In this document: in pieces, positions 1 through 11,906 of the stretch | Layout: the number at the start of each line of letters is the position of its first letter | Position numbering within the stretch: the first letter of the stretch is position 1 | NCBI GenBank assembly: GCA_016800925.1 | Contig: JABCPU010000001.1 | Location: forward strand, 310,001-374,000 | DNA: 64,000 nucleotides | Source of the DNA: Suillus spraguei | Lineage: Eukaryota > Basidiomycota > Agaricomycetes > Boletales > Suillaceae | Reading direction: 5' to 3' | The notes under the pieces: generated by a model | The model's input: the letters and a program-made list of their open reading frames with translations, nothing else | Told to the model about the DNA's origin: nothing | Databases searched by the model: none | Program-made: the position numbers and the translations under genes

Positions 1-3000
1 GTCATCAAACTACTGTCTAAATTGACTGATGGCCGTTTACAAAGTGCCTTTGCTGGCTTGGCTGTTATGTTCGTCTTGTTCCCTCTCCCCGGGTACATTG
101 CCCAGAAGATTCAAAAGGTGCAGGTGGAGAAAATGCAGAAGGTTTGACCTTTTGTTTGTCGGTTGATCGATGCTCATCGTAACCCCAGACGGATGCCCGG
201 GTGCAAACTGTGACCGAAAGTAAGTCAAGCGCAATGGGGGTAGAACAGATGCTTACGGTTCGCTAGCTATGAATGTTCTGCGCATGATTAAGCTATTTGG
301 ATGGGAAGAGAAATTGGACGCAAGGATCGGCGAGAGAAGAGAAGTAGAACTCGTCTGGACATGGAAGACCAAGATCTTAGAACTGGTAAACAACAACTTG
401 AAGTAAGTCTTCCGTGTTAACCGCTGTGACAACGAAAACCGACACATGGATAGCTATGTGATCCCTCTGTTTACCATGATGGCTTCTTACATGACATTCG
501 TATGTTGTATTCGACTATATACAACACAAGTTTATTAACCTCTCTCTTAGACCCTTGTCATGGGACAAAACCTAACTGGTCAGTGTATAGGCTATGTCGT
601 GGTTTATTGACCTGACGGGTATTCCAGCTTCAAAGGTTTTTTCATCGATGACAGGTAAGCTTCATGCTATTATTCAGTTGTTTACAGTAACTGATGTTGC
701 TCCTTTGACAGTTTTTGACATCCTGAGAGACCAGTTAAGCATGGTGTTCTTTTCCATTCCAAGATTTGCTCAAGGTAAGCATTTTGCTTGCTCCGAAATC
801 ACTTACAAACGATGCTCTCCAGCCAAAGTGTCGCTGGACCGTGTCAATAATTTCCTGACTGACACAGAGCTATTGGATGCTCACACACAGCAGGACGATG
901 ACCGTGTCCAGCTCTTCATCCACCAGAAGAAGAATCTGACCTCATTGGCTTCAGAGATGCTGTCTTTGCGTGGTCAAGTGAATCCAATGGGTCGCTAACA
1001 CCATCGAAACGCAAGTTCAGGCTTCGCATCGACGGTGAGATGTACTTTCAACATGGTCGTATCAACCTTGTCGTCGGACCGACAGGTTCTGGGAAGACAT
1101 CAATGCTTATGGCTTTGCTCGGTGGGCGACTGTCGGACCTTCTTTCTAGATGTCTCTAATCCACTGCCCAGGCGAGATGCACTTCACGCGCTCTGGTCCG
1201 ACATCTTGGTTCAACCTCCCACGCAAAGGCGGTGTTGCCTATGCCGCGCAAGAGTCCTGGGTTCAGAATGAAACTATTCGAGTACGTACAATCGCGAAAG
1301 CAGTCATTTGTTACTGAAGTAGCCCTCAGGCCAACATCCTTTTTGGCGCAGCCTATGACGAGACTCGGTACAAGAAAGGTGAATATTCAGTTGCCCTGTT
1401 TGTGAACATTTGTTGAGGTGTTTGAGTGCAGTGTTGTACCAGTGTGCTTTGGAGCGTGATCTGACTTTGTTCGAAGCGGGCGATCAAACGGAGGTGGGGG
1501 AAAAAGGTCTTACGCTAAGGTAAGCTCCACGAGCTGAGCCCTCATTTGCCATAAGTCTGACTTTGTATTAAAAGTGGCGGTCAGAAGGTAATCGCATTCC
1601 TCACGAGCGAACACGCAGCCACTGAAAGATGCTAGGCACGAATTACCCTTGCAAGAGCTATCTATTCTTCGGCGCACACGCTGTTACTTGATGATGTTGG
1701 TCTTTCCGTCTCTATTTTGAACCATTGATAAGTAGTCACAAACAGGTTTTGGCCGCTCTGGATGTCCACACGTCCAAGTGGATTGTAGAGAAGTGTTTCG
1801 CAGGAGATCTCGTCAAAGATCGAACAATTGTACTTGTGGTACGTGATGTAGGCTAAATGCGACCGCCCCTCTTCTAAGGCAGTACAGACACACAACGTTG
1901 CTATGGCGAGTCCTGTCGCGCACTTCATCGTGTCCATGGGTTCCAACGGACAGATCGTCAGCCATGGATCGATATCTGAGGCAATGACAAAGGAGCTTGC
2001 AGCGGAAATGGTTGAAGAACAGGAAGTCCTCGCTAAAGAGGCCCAGGTCATCGACGCTCCAGAAGAATCGAAGGCGAAGTCCGGTGGCAAGTTGGTGATG
2101 TCTGAGGAAATTGCAGAGGGTCATGTTTCATGGCCAGCTTGTTTGTTCCTTCCTCTGCAATTCTTGGTGCCTTGCTGATATCGCGATCCAGTCAAGCTCT
2201 ACCTAACCGGCTTGGGGGGGAACTATCCTATGACGTTCTGGGTCGTGTTCTTGGTTCTGATGGGGTTGACGGACTTCGCCAACACTGTACAAACCTGGTT
2301 CCTTGGATACTGGGCATCCCAATACGAGCACCATCTACCCTCCGAGGTCGACGTCAAACTGTAAGAATAATTGTCGTTTTTGGATTTGTCACTCACCTTT
2401 ATTGTAAGTTATCTCTCCGGATATGCCTTGCTCATGTTCTCTGGCTGCCTCATGTATTCAATTGGGTATTACATGTACTATCGGGGTTCAATGCGGGCGT
2501 CACGAACCATTCACAAGAAACTCATTCAATCTGTGCTTGGAACAACGCTAAGGTGTGTTCTCTGAATTTTATGGTCACGCATGTATTCATTATTGGACAG
2601 ATGGTTGGACACGACACCAACATCCCGAGTCATCACTCGGTGCACGCAGGACATAAGAGCCAGTCAGTCGCTTACCTCTAGATGGTTAAAATTCGCTGAT
2701 AGGTTATCCAGTTGATGGTCCGTTTGCCCAGGGAATTGGTTGGGTCGTTGAACTTTCTTTGACTATGATCGTGAAACTTGGAGCCGTTGTAGCCATGACT
2801 CCTGTCTTCTTGGGGCCCGGTCTCTTTATCGGCTTACTGGGTGGATGGATCGGTCGCATCTACATGAAAGCTCAACTATCAGTCAAGCGAGAGATGAGCA
2901 ACGCGAAAGCACCGGTCCTTGGTCACTTCGGGGCTGCTATTGCAGGACTTAGTAAGCGATCACTGGGCTTCTATGATATGCGAGCTGATTCATTAAAACA

Positions 3001-4730
3001 GCATCAATTCGCGCATATGGTGCAGAGGAGGCGTTTAAAGAAGAATCTCTTGATCGTATCGACCGCTACACTAAATCAGCGCGCATGTTCTATAACTTAA
3101 ATCGGTTCGTTCAAGTCGGTTTCGGAGCAATCACTCGCTCACGGATGTTCTCAGTTGGGTTTGTGTCCGTATTGATATCATCGGCGGTGCATTCTCGGCT
3201 GGTCTTGCCGCTTATCTAGTGTACGGTCGTGGAGTTAATGAGGCGTCAAACATTGGGTTTTCTCTGAACATGGCAGGTAAATCTTATCTATATGGTGTGC
3301 CTGTTGCGGATTTTTGCTCACACCCTACAGTCGGTTTCAGTTCCATGATCCTTTGGTGGATTCGTATCCTCAACGAGGTGGAAGTCAACGGTAAGCTGCT
3401 TTGTCGCATAACTCCTTTTGTGTCTAACTGATTTATGTAGGCAATAGGTGAGCACGGACGCACGACGTCTCTGACTGTTGCTCACGTGAAATAGTCTGGA
3501 ACGGATCGATAGTTATATCAAAATTGAACAGGAACCTAAACCTACTGAAGGCGGTCAGCCGCCTGCGTACTGGCCTGCAAGCGGTGATCTCCGCGTAGAA
3601 AATCTGTCAGCTCGTTACTCGTTGGTGAGTATTAGCTCGTGTCTCCACGTTCTATCTAACCATCACTTGCAGGATGGACCTAAAGTTTTGCAGGACCTGT
3701 CTTTCCATATCAAATCAGGTGAACGCGTTGGTATCGGTGTGTCGCGAGCTTGCTTCTACTTCGAATTCAATAGCTAACACGAATTTAGTGGGGCGAACTG
3801 GAAGCGGCAAGGTGATGCTTGCTTGGATTATCTCCCTTGACTTATATTAACTGTCCTGAAGAGTTCCTTGACCCTTTCGCTCCTTCGCTGCATTTTCACA
3901 GAAGGCGATGTTTACTATGATGGGATTCCGACAAGTGGGATCAATTTGAATGCCCTGCGGTCCAACGTGACCATCATACCTCAAATCGTACGGTCCTTCT
4001 CCTGGTGTTCACTCACGTCGCTGACACGTTTCATTCCATGCAGCCTGAGCTCCTGAGCGGAACGCTCCGTCAGAACTTGGACCTCTTCGATGAACACGAT
4101 GATGCGGTTCTTTACGATGCTTTGCGCGCTGCCGGACTTTTTTCTGTTCAAGACGAGTCCGAGGCGAGCTTAACATTAGACAGTGCGATCGCAAGTGGAG
4201 GAGGGAATCTATCAGTTGGTCAACGTCAAATCTTAGCTCTGGCTAGAGCCATGGTCCGCGGAAGCAAAGTGCTTATACTGGATGAGGCAACTTCCGCTAT
4301 AGGTGTGTTCCTCATATCATGAATTTTTATCGTGCTATAATCCTACGCAGATTATAAGACCGATTCTGCCATCCAGTCTTCTCTCCGCAATGAACTCAAA
4401 AACGTGACTCAGATTATCGTCGCACATCGACTGCAGACAATCATTGATGCTGACAAGATCGTGCGTATTTGAAATTAGGTTATCGTGTACTGAGCACTTA
4501 CGATCTGTTCGATATGTAGATGGTCCTCGATGCCGGTAAACTTGTGAGCAAGTCACTTTGTACCGTGTTTCCATGCTGACCGAGTTGTACAGGTCGAATT
4601 TGGTAGCCCTTTGGAGCTGTTGCAAAATAAACAGGGTATGTTGCGTGCTTATGTGGACGGGTCTGGAGACAAAGAAGCATTATATGCGGCGGCTTATGGC
4701 AAGCCACTGGAAGAAGTGGAGAAATTGTAG
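1..4730 (+). CDS. ABC transporter, ABCC (MRP/YOR1-like) subfamily, 3' part
   Basis: Multidrug-resistance-associated type exporter of the plasma or vacuolar membrane; the window opens inside the first transmembrane domain, so the N-terminus is missing. Visible in order: TMD1 end with the NVLRMIKLFGWE motif, NBD1 with Walker A GPTGSGKT (about 1080-1105), signature LSGGQ (about 1570) and Walker B LLLDD (about 1690), TMD2 (about 2170-3400), then NBD2 with Walker A GRTGSGK (3789-3811), signature LSVGQ (about 4215), Walker B VLILDEATS (about 4275) and H-loop IIVAHRL. The frame stays open across about 20 short introns when spliced, so it looks functional. The stop TAG is at 4728-4730. One exon is only 7 nt (3441-3447). 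Substrate cannot be read from sequence. It converges with the methyltransferase gene that ends at 5030. Confidence 0.9.
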
Positions 4731-5029
4731 TCGGAGGGTCGTTTATAATCTAGCAAGTCCAGTCCCTCAGTAGTGTCATTTTCACCAACAATCAAACATG
4801 ATACATCGTTTCTCGGGCCTGGCTAGCGTTGAGTTAACGCCTCCGATGATCGTCTCATATCAATCAAGACAACCTTTGAGTTCCGGAATTTCGATTCTAA
4901 GGTCCAGAATGATACCATCATTTACTCAGAAGTCAATTTAAATAGCAATAAGCATACCCACACGACTCCTTGACACAAATCTCTGCAGATCGGGGGATGG
5001 ATATTAATGATAAAAATCCCACACCTCAG
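4731..5029. other. Short 3'-3' intergenic spacer
   Basis: Space between two convergent genes. AT-rich, with no open frame or repeat that I can support; it presumably holds both 3' UTRs. Confidence 0.6.
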
Positions 5030-6961
5030 CTACACCTCCGTCCAGCCCTGATCGATTCCTTCTCGCATAACCCACCTGCCTCCACCTAACCACTGTCTTA
5101 TCCTATCTTCATCTCGTTCTTCCCCCTCTTCCAACACGCTTGTGTCACCAGTGCCTTGCAGCGCCAATACAGCCCATCCAACAACCATCATTCCCGGAGG
5201 CCTTTGCTCTCCCACACTGTCCAACGCTTCACATATATCTCCAAGCGTACTTGCGACAACACGTTGATCAGGCATCGAGCCACGCTCAATGATGGCAATA
5301 GGCGTGTTCAGAGGGAATGGACGCCCCTCTCTTCTCCCTTCGCCACTCTGCAGGCCTTCTCCACTGCCACTGTCGTTGCGAATCATAGCGCCAACCACTT
5401 GCGCTATCCGGGCGACACCCATGAGGATGAGTACAGTCCGCGAGCGTTCGTAACCAGGAAGCTTGACTTCTTTACCCTGTCGCCCGACTCCGGTACACAC
5501 AATGACACTTTCTGCAACACCGCGCTGCGTGACTGGGATTCCAGCAAAAATAGGCGCCGCAAGTGCAGAAGAGACGCCGGGGACAACAAGCGGTTCGAAC
5601 CCGTGTGCTCGGAAGAAAAGTACTTCCTCCCCTGCACGGCCGTAGACGACTGGATCTCCTTGTTTCAGCTGCGACGAGATGATTGTTTTAGTGTGAAGGA
5701 AATGAAGGATCGGACGTACTCTGACGACGGTGAGACCACGTCGAGCAGCTTCAACGGCTGCGTCCATCATCTCTGATTGTGCGCCTTCGGCATTGCCAGG
5801 GAATTTGCGTGCAATGCGCACCTCGACAGTTTCAGGTATGAGAGCCAGTACAGCAGCAGGAACGAGCTTGTCCGAGAGAACAAGATCTGCCTGCTTCGTA
5901 AGCGCATTGTGAGTTGCAATGGTGAGAAGGGAGGGATGTCCTGGCCCGGAGCCAACAAGGAGAATTCGACCTTTCTTCGGAGGCGGCAAAAGTGTCAAGT
6001 GATGTAGTGAATCTTCGTTTGAAGCTTGCATTGAGTATGGTGAGGTCGTTTGGGGAGTGTCACCAGATAATATGAGCTTCATGTCGTCTTCTGACATGGA
6101 TGCCAACCGTGTGATGGGCCAATACTCGCTGACCTGGGCAACCCATTTCATGCGGCGGCGGGAGGACTCGTCTTTGCTTTCGGTAGCACTGTTTTTCCAG
6201 CCGGGTACAGGCCTGTTAGGAGTGGTGACACTACTGTCCTCACCCTCGTCACACTCCCCGAGTTCGTCTGAAATTTTGGCTAAGCGTCGAAGTTTCCCGA
6301 CCTGCCTGACGGCTCCAGCGATGTCCTTTGGAAGCATGCTGACAATCTCTCGTCTCACACGTCCCGCGAGCCTGCATCCCTCTCCATTAGTTGTCACACC
6401 CACCTGGAGCGCACTCTGGCCGCCTGTAGATGAGTCAACAAAACGGTGTGTGGCTGCGAAGGAAAAGTCGCATAATGCAGGAAGGTCGGTGACGTTTACG
6501 GGGATGTTGTGTGCGTGACAGATACGTGCAAGTGCGGGTGTGTCCGCTGTGTGTACGGTGATGCAGATAAGAGATATAGACGGGTTGTCGGCGAGGAATA
6601 CAGAGAGGGACTCTACATCTGCCTTCGTGTCTGGAGCAGAGGCAAGTGGAGAAGTAGAGGCAGAGGGGAACATGCCCCAGTCCGTGAGGTTTACTTGCCG
6701 TTGATCCGCTCTCCATCTCAGCTCGTCGCATACTGACCCTTTTCTAGCGAGAATGATGACTTGCATACCTGCCTCGAGTGCCGCAAATGCCCTAGACGCG
6801 GCCAAAACATTACCGCCGATGATAAGGATGGTATTTCTGGGTCCTTTGAATGTCAGAAGGAGGGACGCTCCATCCGCTGGGACAGGGTACGGGCTCGAGG
6901 CATTGGAAATCATGGCAATAATATTGAAGAATAAAAGACAAGCCGCAGAGCGTGCTTTCAA
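5030..6961 (-). CDS. MET1: Uroporphyrinogen-III C-methyltransferase with N-terminal Met8-like domain
   Basis: Siroheme synthesis: SAM-dependent methylation of uroporphyrinogen III to precorrin-2, needed for sulfite reductase. The N-terminal third has a Rossmann start (TILIIGGNVLAASRA) and a NVTDLPALCDF segment like precorrin-2 dehydrogenase/ferrochelatase. The C-terminal half is a SUMT domain: GSGPGHPSLLT, then LKQGDPVVYGRAGEE, then PGVSSALAAPIFAGIPVTQR. The 643-codon frame runs through a 51-nt intron at 5669-5719 (GTACGT..CAG on the minus strand, phase 0, no stop). Removing it joins VVR to LKQGDP, as in the family, giving 626 residues. The Met at 6913 (MISNASSPYP) is a plausible alternative start, since the first 16 residues look unlike the family. 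A linker of about 100 residues rich in Ser/Asp/Glu sits between the domains. Confidence 0.9.
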   Translation of the reverse strand: MKARSAACLLFFNIIAMISNASSPYPVPADGASLLLTFKGPRNTILIIGGNVLAASRAFAALEAGMQVIILARKGSVCDELRWRADQRQVNLTDWGMFPSASTSPLASAPDTKADVESLSVFLADNPSISLICITVHTADTPALARICHAHNIPVNVTDLPALCDFSFAATHRFVDSSTGGQSALQVGVTTNGEGCRLAGRVRREIVSMLPKDIAGAVRQVGKLRRLAKISDELGECDEGEDSSVTTPNRPVPGWKNSATESKDESSRRRMKWVAQVSEYWPITRLASMSEDDMKLILSGDTPQTTSPYSMQASNEDSLHHLTLLPPPKKGRILLVGSGPGHPSLLTIATHNALTKQADLVLSDKLVPAAVLALIPETVEVRIARKFPGNAEGAQSEMMDAAVEAARRGLTVVRVRPILHFLHTKTIISSQLKQGDPVVYGRAGEEVLFFRAHGFEPLVVPGVSSALAAPIFAGIPVTQRGVAESVIVCTGVGRQGKEVKLPGYERSRTVLILMGVARIAQVVGAMIRNDSGSGEGLQSGEGRREGRPFPLNTPIAIIERGSMPDQRVVASTLGDICEALDSVGEQRPPGMMVVGWAVLALQGTGDTSVLEEGEERDEDRIRQWLGGGRWVMREGIDQGWTEV

Positions 6962-7438
6962 AATCTAGTCATGATATAGCAAATCACAGTAAGTATTGAA
7001 CGCTATCTTGATAGTGAAGTCGTGATGATTGCGTGATAGCCGGGGCGCCGTATAGAATGACCCATCGGGGTTTGCAATATTTAAGATAGGCTTCAATTTT
7101 GTGCGAAATGTGAAGACACTGCGAGACAAGTAGTCGAATCATGGAGAACGTGGTCCACTAAAGATATGACTAATGAACTGACGCAGTCGTCCACAAATGT
7201 GGTATGAAGCAGTAGCGGCGGTGATTTGATGCGCTCAAGTGGTGCGCGCAAATAGCTGAAACGAATTCCGTGTAAAATCTATATACTACAGAAGGTGTGC
7301 AAAAGGCAAGCACTACTTGAAGGGTAGCCGCTTAGATTACCAGCGTTGTATCTTTGACAAGTTCAGTTCTCCGCTTCTCCATTGATTGGCTGTACTCGAA
7401 TAGTCCAATGATCGCTTTCCAACGGGTCAGCCTCCCTG

Positions 7439-7462
7439 GGTCAGCCTCTCTGGAGGCTGACC
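7439..7462. promoter_or_regulatory. Perfect 10-bp inverted repeat upstream of TATA box
   Basis: GGTCAGCCTC, a TCTG loop, then GAGGCTGACC. A further direct copy of GGTCAGCCTC starts at 7425. It ends 10 bp upstream of the TATA box, which fits a dimeric activator or repressor site; the factor is unknown. Confidence 0.4.
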
Positions 7463-7472
7463 TTGTAAGTAC

Positions 7473-7480
7473 TATATAAA
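7473..7480 (+). promoter_or_regulatory. TATA box of the gene at 7519
   Basis: TATATAAA lies 39-46 bp upstream of the ATG at 7519. An ATG at 7480 overlaps the box itself, so transcripts starting about 30 bp downstream would lack it. This decides for 7519 as the start codon. Confidence 0.55.
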
Positions 7481-7518
7481 TGTCACAATTTCGCTCTAAT
7501 GTCTCAACATCTCTCATC

Positions 7519-8220
7519 ATGAATCACTACTATATTCAACACACACCTTCAACCGAGTATCTTCTCGCCGCCGCCGCTCCTCTGGATCTCTCCGATGTCT
7601 TTTTCCATACTACATTCATCATCGTATGCGCTTTGGTCCCGGCGATCCAAATCACCTCCGCGTTCCAGCTTAGCCTGGAATGGGAGGTGATCTGCTGTGG
7701 TGTGATAGCGCTTGCGCTATTATATGCTATATCTAGGGTAAGTGGTCATCGCGTCTAAGTGATTAAATAACGATATTAAATAATTCTTTGATAGCATAAC
7801 AAGCTGTACTACGACAAGGTGTTGTGGAAGTACAGAATCGCAGAGTGGTACTGGAGGGAGTCAGATCATCTTGGGCAAGAACGCCCCTCGTTATATTACG
7901 ACCTGATTTTGGTGAGTTATTCAAGTCGCGAGTCGAACTTTGATAACATAATAGATACATAGGCCCAACAATTTTTGTTGCGGATTCAGTCATGGAATCG
8001 GTTTCAACACGCGTTCTACGCTATTCAGTACCTCCCTCGTTATTCAAACGCCCTCTATCAAGTTTTACCAAACCCTTATTCTCTCGGCGCGTCTCTTTCC
8101 GGAGTAGAATGTCCGACGTATTTTAACTCGTGTGACTTGACCGCTGTCCTCCCTACCTTGGCCCGGCCCATCTCCAATACCTCCCAGCTCCTCCAACTCG
8201 GAGGTTTCAAGCCGTGTTGA
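7519..8220 (+). CDS. Small unrecognised protein with one membrane segment
   Basis: Three exons, 7519-7737, 7795-7911 and 7963-8220, encode about 197 residues. Introns of 57 and 51 nt have GT..AG ends and phase 0. Residues about 25-70 are hydrophobic (FHTTFIIVCALVPAIQ, then VICCGVIALALLYAIS), which gives one or two membrane helices near the N-terminus. The rest is rich in Tyr, Leu and Gln and ends QLLQLGGFKPC. I recognise no family. The TATA box and consistent splicing support a real gene, possibly lineage-specific. Confidence 0.6.
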
Positions 8221-8699
8221 AACTTGACTCTAAGATGCGTTGTAATTGTAAATCATGTCGAAGATTGACTGATATATTATCAGCAGGCGCTACAGTCGAC
8301 TTGCTCATAATGTATACGTTAGTAGTGTATAAATCTCATATTGTATCGACTTTTGGCATGCGGGTAGACGCCCAGAAAATTGTATAATGTATAATGTATA
8401 GCCTTTGAAGGTCCGACTGCCAATCTACAAAGCTAAGCGCGCCAGTTTGATCCAAACTGCACTCCCCGTTTGGACTAGGCCAGTAACCTCTGTCGTACAC
8501 TGACGAGAGGCTCAGGGAATACTCCAAAATGGCAAGTCCGCTGCAGATGTAGTCAAATGCTTACGCATCGATAAGATTGCTCAAGTGATAAGATCGATAA
8601 GACATCGCAAGAATATATAGACTAATGGCAAACAAACATTAAAGACTCTACTCGAACACCTGGCGAACAACACTACGATTCACGGATCGAAAGAATACT
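8221..8699. other. Intergenic, nothing supported
   Basis: AT-rich spacer with short ATGTATA repeats near 8385-8400. No gene or transposon end was recognised; it marks the left border of the transposon island. Confidence 0.5.
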
Positions 8700-10593
8700 T
8701 TACTGCATCTCGGCCAAAATATCATCAACGAGCTTATCCACAGCTGCCCTCTCCGACGGCGACAGGTCGTTCAAACGTTGGACGATCGAATCAAATGCTG
8801 CCCTATTGTCCTCAACGACAAATTCTGACTTGCCGGTGGTGCCCTTAGCATGCTCCTGCAGCGCCCAAAGTAAGATTGTGCCGGAGAATGCAATGATATT
8901 GTCGTGATCATGCTTGTTTGGGTCAATCCAGCAGGACAACCTCTTCTCAAGTAATACACGGTTGATAATGCAGAAGAGGGCAGGGTTTCTGAATGCTGCA
9001 TTCCACGTAAGTCCAAGTCAGACTTTGGAAACAGTTATATCAGAAACTTTGAACGCAACTCACAGTGTCTGGATCGTCGAGGTAAGCAAAGCCGATGCAG
9101 AGGCTATCAATGTAAACCTGCTGGTGCACCAACTCTTTGTTCCGCTCGCTAATAGGGAGGGCAAAATCGACTGCGGATCGACCTACATCTTTGAATATAC
9201 TTTGAATGCTGTTCGGAATAGTTTTGAGCTTCTTCACTTCGGTTTTTTGGCTTCCAGCCACCCATGCATTGACTGAGTTCATCGTCGATGGTGATGAATG
9301 CATCTCCACTCCCTGATTGAATGCGCAAGCGCCATGTCTTTCAAATCGTTGCTTGCCACCATCAAGTTGTTAAGGAAATCCCTCTTGAACGCGTTGCGGG
9401 CGCTGTCAACAATGTGTGAGATGGTGGCTGATGACAGCGGAGGTGGTTGGGTACTGTTGGATGTGAGAGGTTGATCAGTTATGGCAGGGGAGCCCAAGCC
9501 TGGTTGGGCTATGTGACCTGTGCCTGTGGTTCTACAGGAGGGAGGCGCAGGTGGACAGGCTTGTGAACGGCTCTCGAGGATCCGGGTACAACCTAACATT
9601 TAGATTAGTAAATGTAAACTACTACAAAAAAAACGTACACGAATCACGCCGGTTGAAAATTCCTCACCCCGCACTAGTTCACCTGGTCTTGACTTCGCAT
9701 ATGCCATGATGAGGCGATAGGCTTCATACGGTGCTGCTCGACTCGCTGCACATACTGAAGGGACGCATAGCAATGCGTCACTGTGGTCTGCTCGCATCCT
9801 CAGACCTGGCCTGTAGTTATCAGCAGCCTGGTGGATTCCTTCCATGTTGAGCACAGGAGCCTGTAAGCAGGATTGGTACTGGAAGGGGGTGGTGGACTGT
9901 GAGGGCATCTGCTGCTCAAATTGAGCAGGTGGTATGGCTGATGTGCCAGCCATTGATTGCTGGTTAGAGGGGGGTATCTGCCGGGCCATCTGTGGCAGGA
10001 ATGATGTGCGCGGTATGGTCGATGGGCCCGCCATCGATTGGTGGCTAGAGGGAGGTATCTGTGGGGCCATCGGTGACAGGAATGGTGCACGTGGTACGGT
10101 CAATGGGCCCACCATGAAGTCCCGGCTAGGGAGGTCCATCTGTGGGGGTCGCCGCTCCATGAACTGAGGATGGGACATTGTCAATGCACCACCCATCGTG
10201 TCCTGGCTAAGAGGGTTCATCTGTGGGGGGCACTGTTGTGGGGACCACATATGCAATGCCATCAATGGACTCACCATCATATTGTACATATGTGGGAGCC
10301 CCTGCTGCAGGGATCGCACATACGGTGCCACCGATGGACCCGCCATCAATTGTGCACTGTGCGGCCTTGGTTGAGGGGGGTGAGCGCTGCTGGCTGTATA
10401 GCCAGTCTGGATGGCACTACCGGACGCTCTATGGCCAGTCCAATCTGAGCGCTGGCGGTATTGCCACATGGGTTCTTCCCTGTGGACTCTGGGAATTTCA
10501 GTATTTGCTAGGAATTTGTTAGTTAGCAGTGACAATGAAGAATTGATATTGCACCTTTGATTTCCGCTTTCCCTTCGATGGTTTCTTGGGAGG
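8700..10593 (-). pseudogene. Decayed Pro/Met/Gln-rich gene, DUF6532-like C-terminus
   Basis: The minus strand starts with a basic peptide (MPPKKPSKGKRKSK, ATG at about 10593). A Pro/Met/Gln-rich region with about five imperfect 25-30-residue repeats follows (core like SMAGPSTIPRTSFLPQMA, about 9900-10350). Then comes a globular region: HIVDSARNAFKRDFLNNL, then NSIQSIFKDVGRSAVDF, then NIIAFSGTILLWALQEHAKG, ending ILAEMQ at 8700. The C-terminal pattern resembles DUF6532 proteins that are abundant in Agaricomycetes; this is from memory and uncertain. Three joints (about 10535, 9290 and 9050) do not splice in frame with any GT..AG pair I could find, so I call it decayed. It lies beside the Plavaka transposase gene and may be transposon cargo. 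Confidence 0.5.
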
Positions 10594-10937
10594 CATGGTC
10601 AGAGAGAGCTGGAAAATCTGAAGGGCAAGGGCAACACAACTAAATTTAGAGCGGCACTGACCGCCAATCAGTTAGACACATGTTTCATTGAGGCAGTAAA
10701 TTGAGGGTGGAACCTAGAATTCGAATTCAGTCTGAACACACATGGTGATCATGTAATTGTATCAGTGTGATCAGTCAAGCACTACAGCAATTGGTACAGG
10801 AAGGGAAACACCATCTACATGTTGTCGAAACATGAGCCACAAACACGTCATATGCAGTACACTGAATTGTTGGGAAATAGGAGGGTAAATAGAAGGACCC
10901 CAAGCTACATGCGGAATGGTTGAGAATATATACTTAA
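10594..10937. other. Spacer inside transposon island
   Basis: Between two minus-strand decayed genes. No open frame, terminal repeat or regulatory site that I can support. Confidence 0.5.
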
Positions 10938-10980
10938 TCACTGTAGAAATGAATATAAGTGCTCAAATATTAGTAGAGAA

Positions 10981-11906
10981 ATGAGGGGGGGGGTTACCTC
11001 AGAACTCGCCTCCAAAACAAACCCTTCACCTTTGATGCCCCAATCAATTGGAACTAACTTCCAATACGTCATCACAACAGCTTTCGTCATCATCCTCCGA
11101 TTCAGCACTGTTGATGAAGGGGTCCGTAGAATACTTATCCTTGCTGATTGTCTGGTTGAGTCGTGCAAGTTGTGATTGATTGCAAAGGCCTCAAGTTGAT
11201 TCAATTGCTCCTCTGAAATGCTGAATTCTAGCAGCTCCTCATCATAGGTTCCAACACCAAAGTCAAAGTCATCTTCGAGCTGGTTTGTGTGACAGTGGGT
11301 CATGAACCTTTCGAACATGTGGGCTTCATTGGAAGCTTCAATGTATTCACGAGCATTCTTCCGCTGAAGTAGGCTAAGAAGCATTTGATGATGCTCAGCC
11401 TCCTCTATCTCCCAGGCAGTCATAAGGAGATGCAAGTGTGACTTTTCACGAGTCGCTTGCATTGTGGAAACGGCTTGCTTGATAGTTTCCTCGTCCATGC
11501 TCTGCAAGCCGTGTCAAAAAATAGTAGCAGCCTGTACATTCTTATTAAATGTTGCACCATAAGATAGATAAGCATTGAACGTACCGCTTTCGCATCAGCT
11601 ATTGATATATTGGTGTGATCATTTCTGAGTATTGACCTCCTTGTCCAGTGCAGTTCTGGTGCACTTGGCCCAGCATGCCGTGCATAAGGAGTAAATTTCA
11701 ATTTTGCATGGTCTGTATACTGAGAGAGGCGGCGGACAACGCCATGGGCTGGAAGAGATGGAGTATAATCCCAAATGATATGAGGGCTCACAAAACAGTC
11801 GTTTAAATCGGTGGGTGGGGTAAGTGGTCTGTCGCTGGATGGAGGTGATGAACTCTGGGGGGGAGATGAACTCTGGGAGGAGATGAACTCTGGGGGGGAG
11901 AGGCAT
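10981..11906 (-). pseudogene. Unrecognised two-exon gene, probably decayed
   Basis: The first exon (about 11906-11585) starts with a Ser/Pro-rich stretch made of repeats of the type PPEFISS. An intron with GTACGT..TGCAG ends follows, and the second exon starts at SMDEETIKQ (about 11500). That exon is helical and rich in Glu, Gln and His. Near 11175 the frame changes: one frame runs on to 10938 with unconvincing sequence, while the +2 frame gives an acidic tail (NSAESEDDDESCCDDVLEVS) ending at a TGA near 11054. This points to a one-base frame break. The gene faces away from the Plavaka gene starting at 12010, sharing a short promoter region. Family unknown. Confidence 0.4.

Larger units (their letters stand above)
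6962..7518. other. Divergent promoter region
   Basis: About 560 bp between the start of the minus-strand methyltransferase gene and the plus-strand small gene at 7519. It holds an inverted CCAAT (ATTGG near 7384), a CCAAT near 7405, a hairpin-forming inverted repeat (7439-7462) and a TATA box (7473-7480). Confidence 0.6.
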
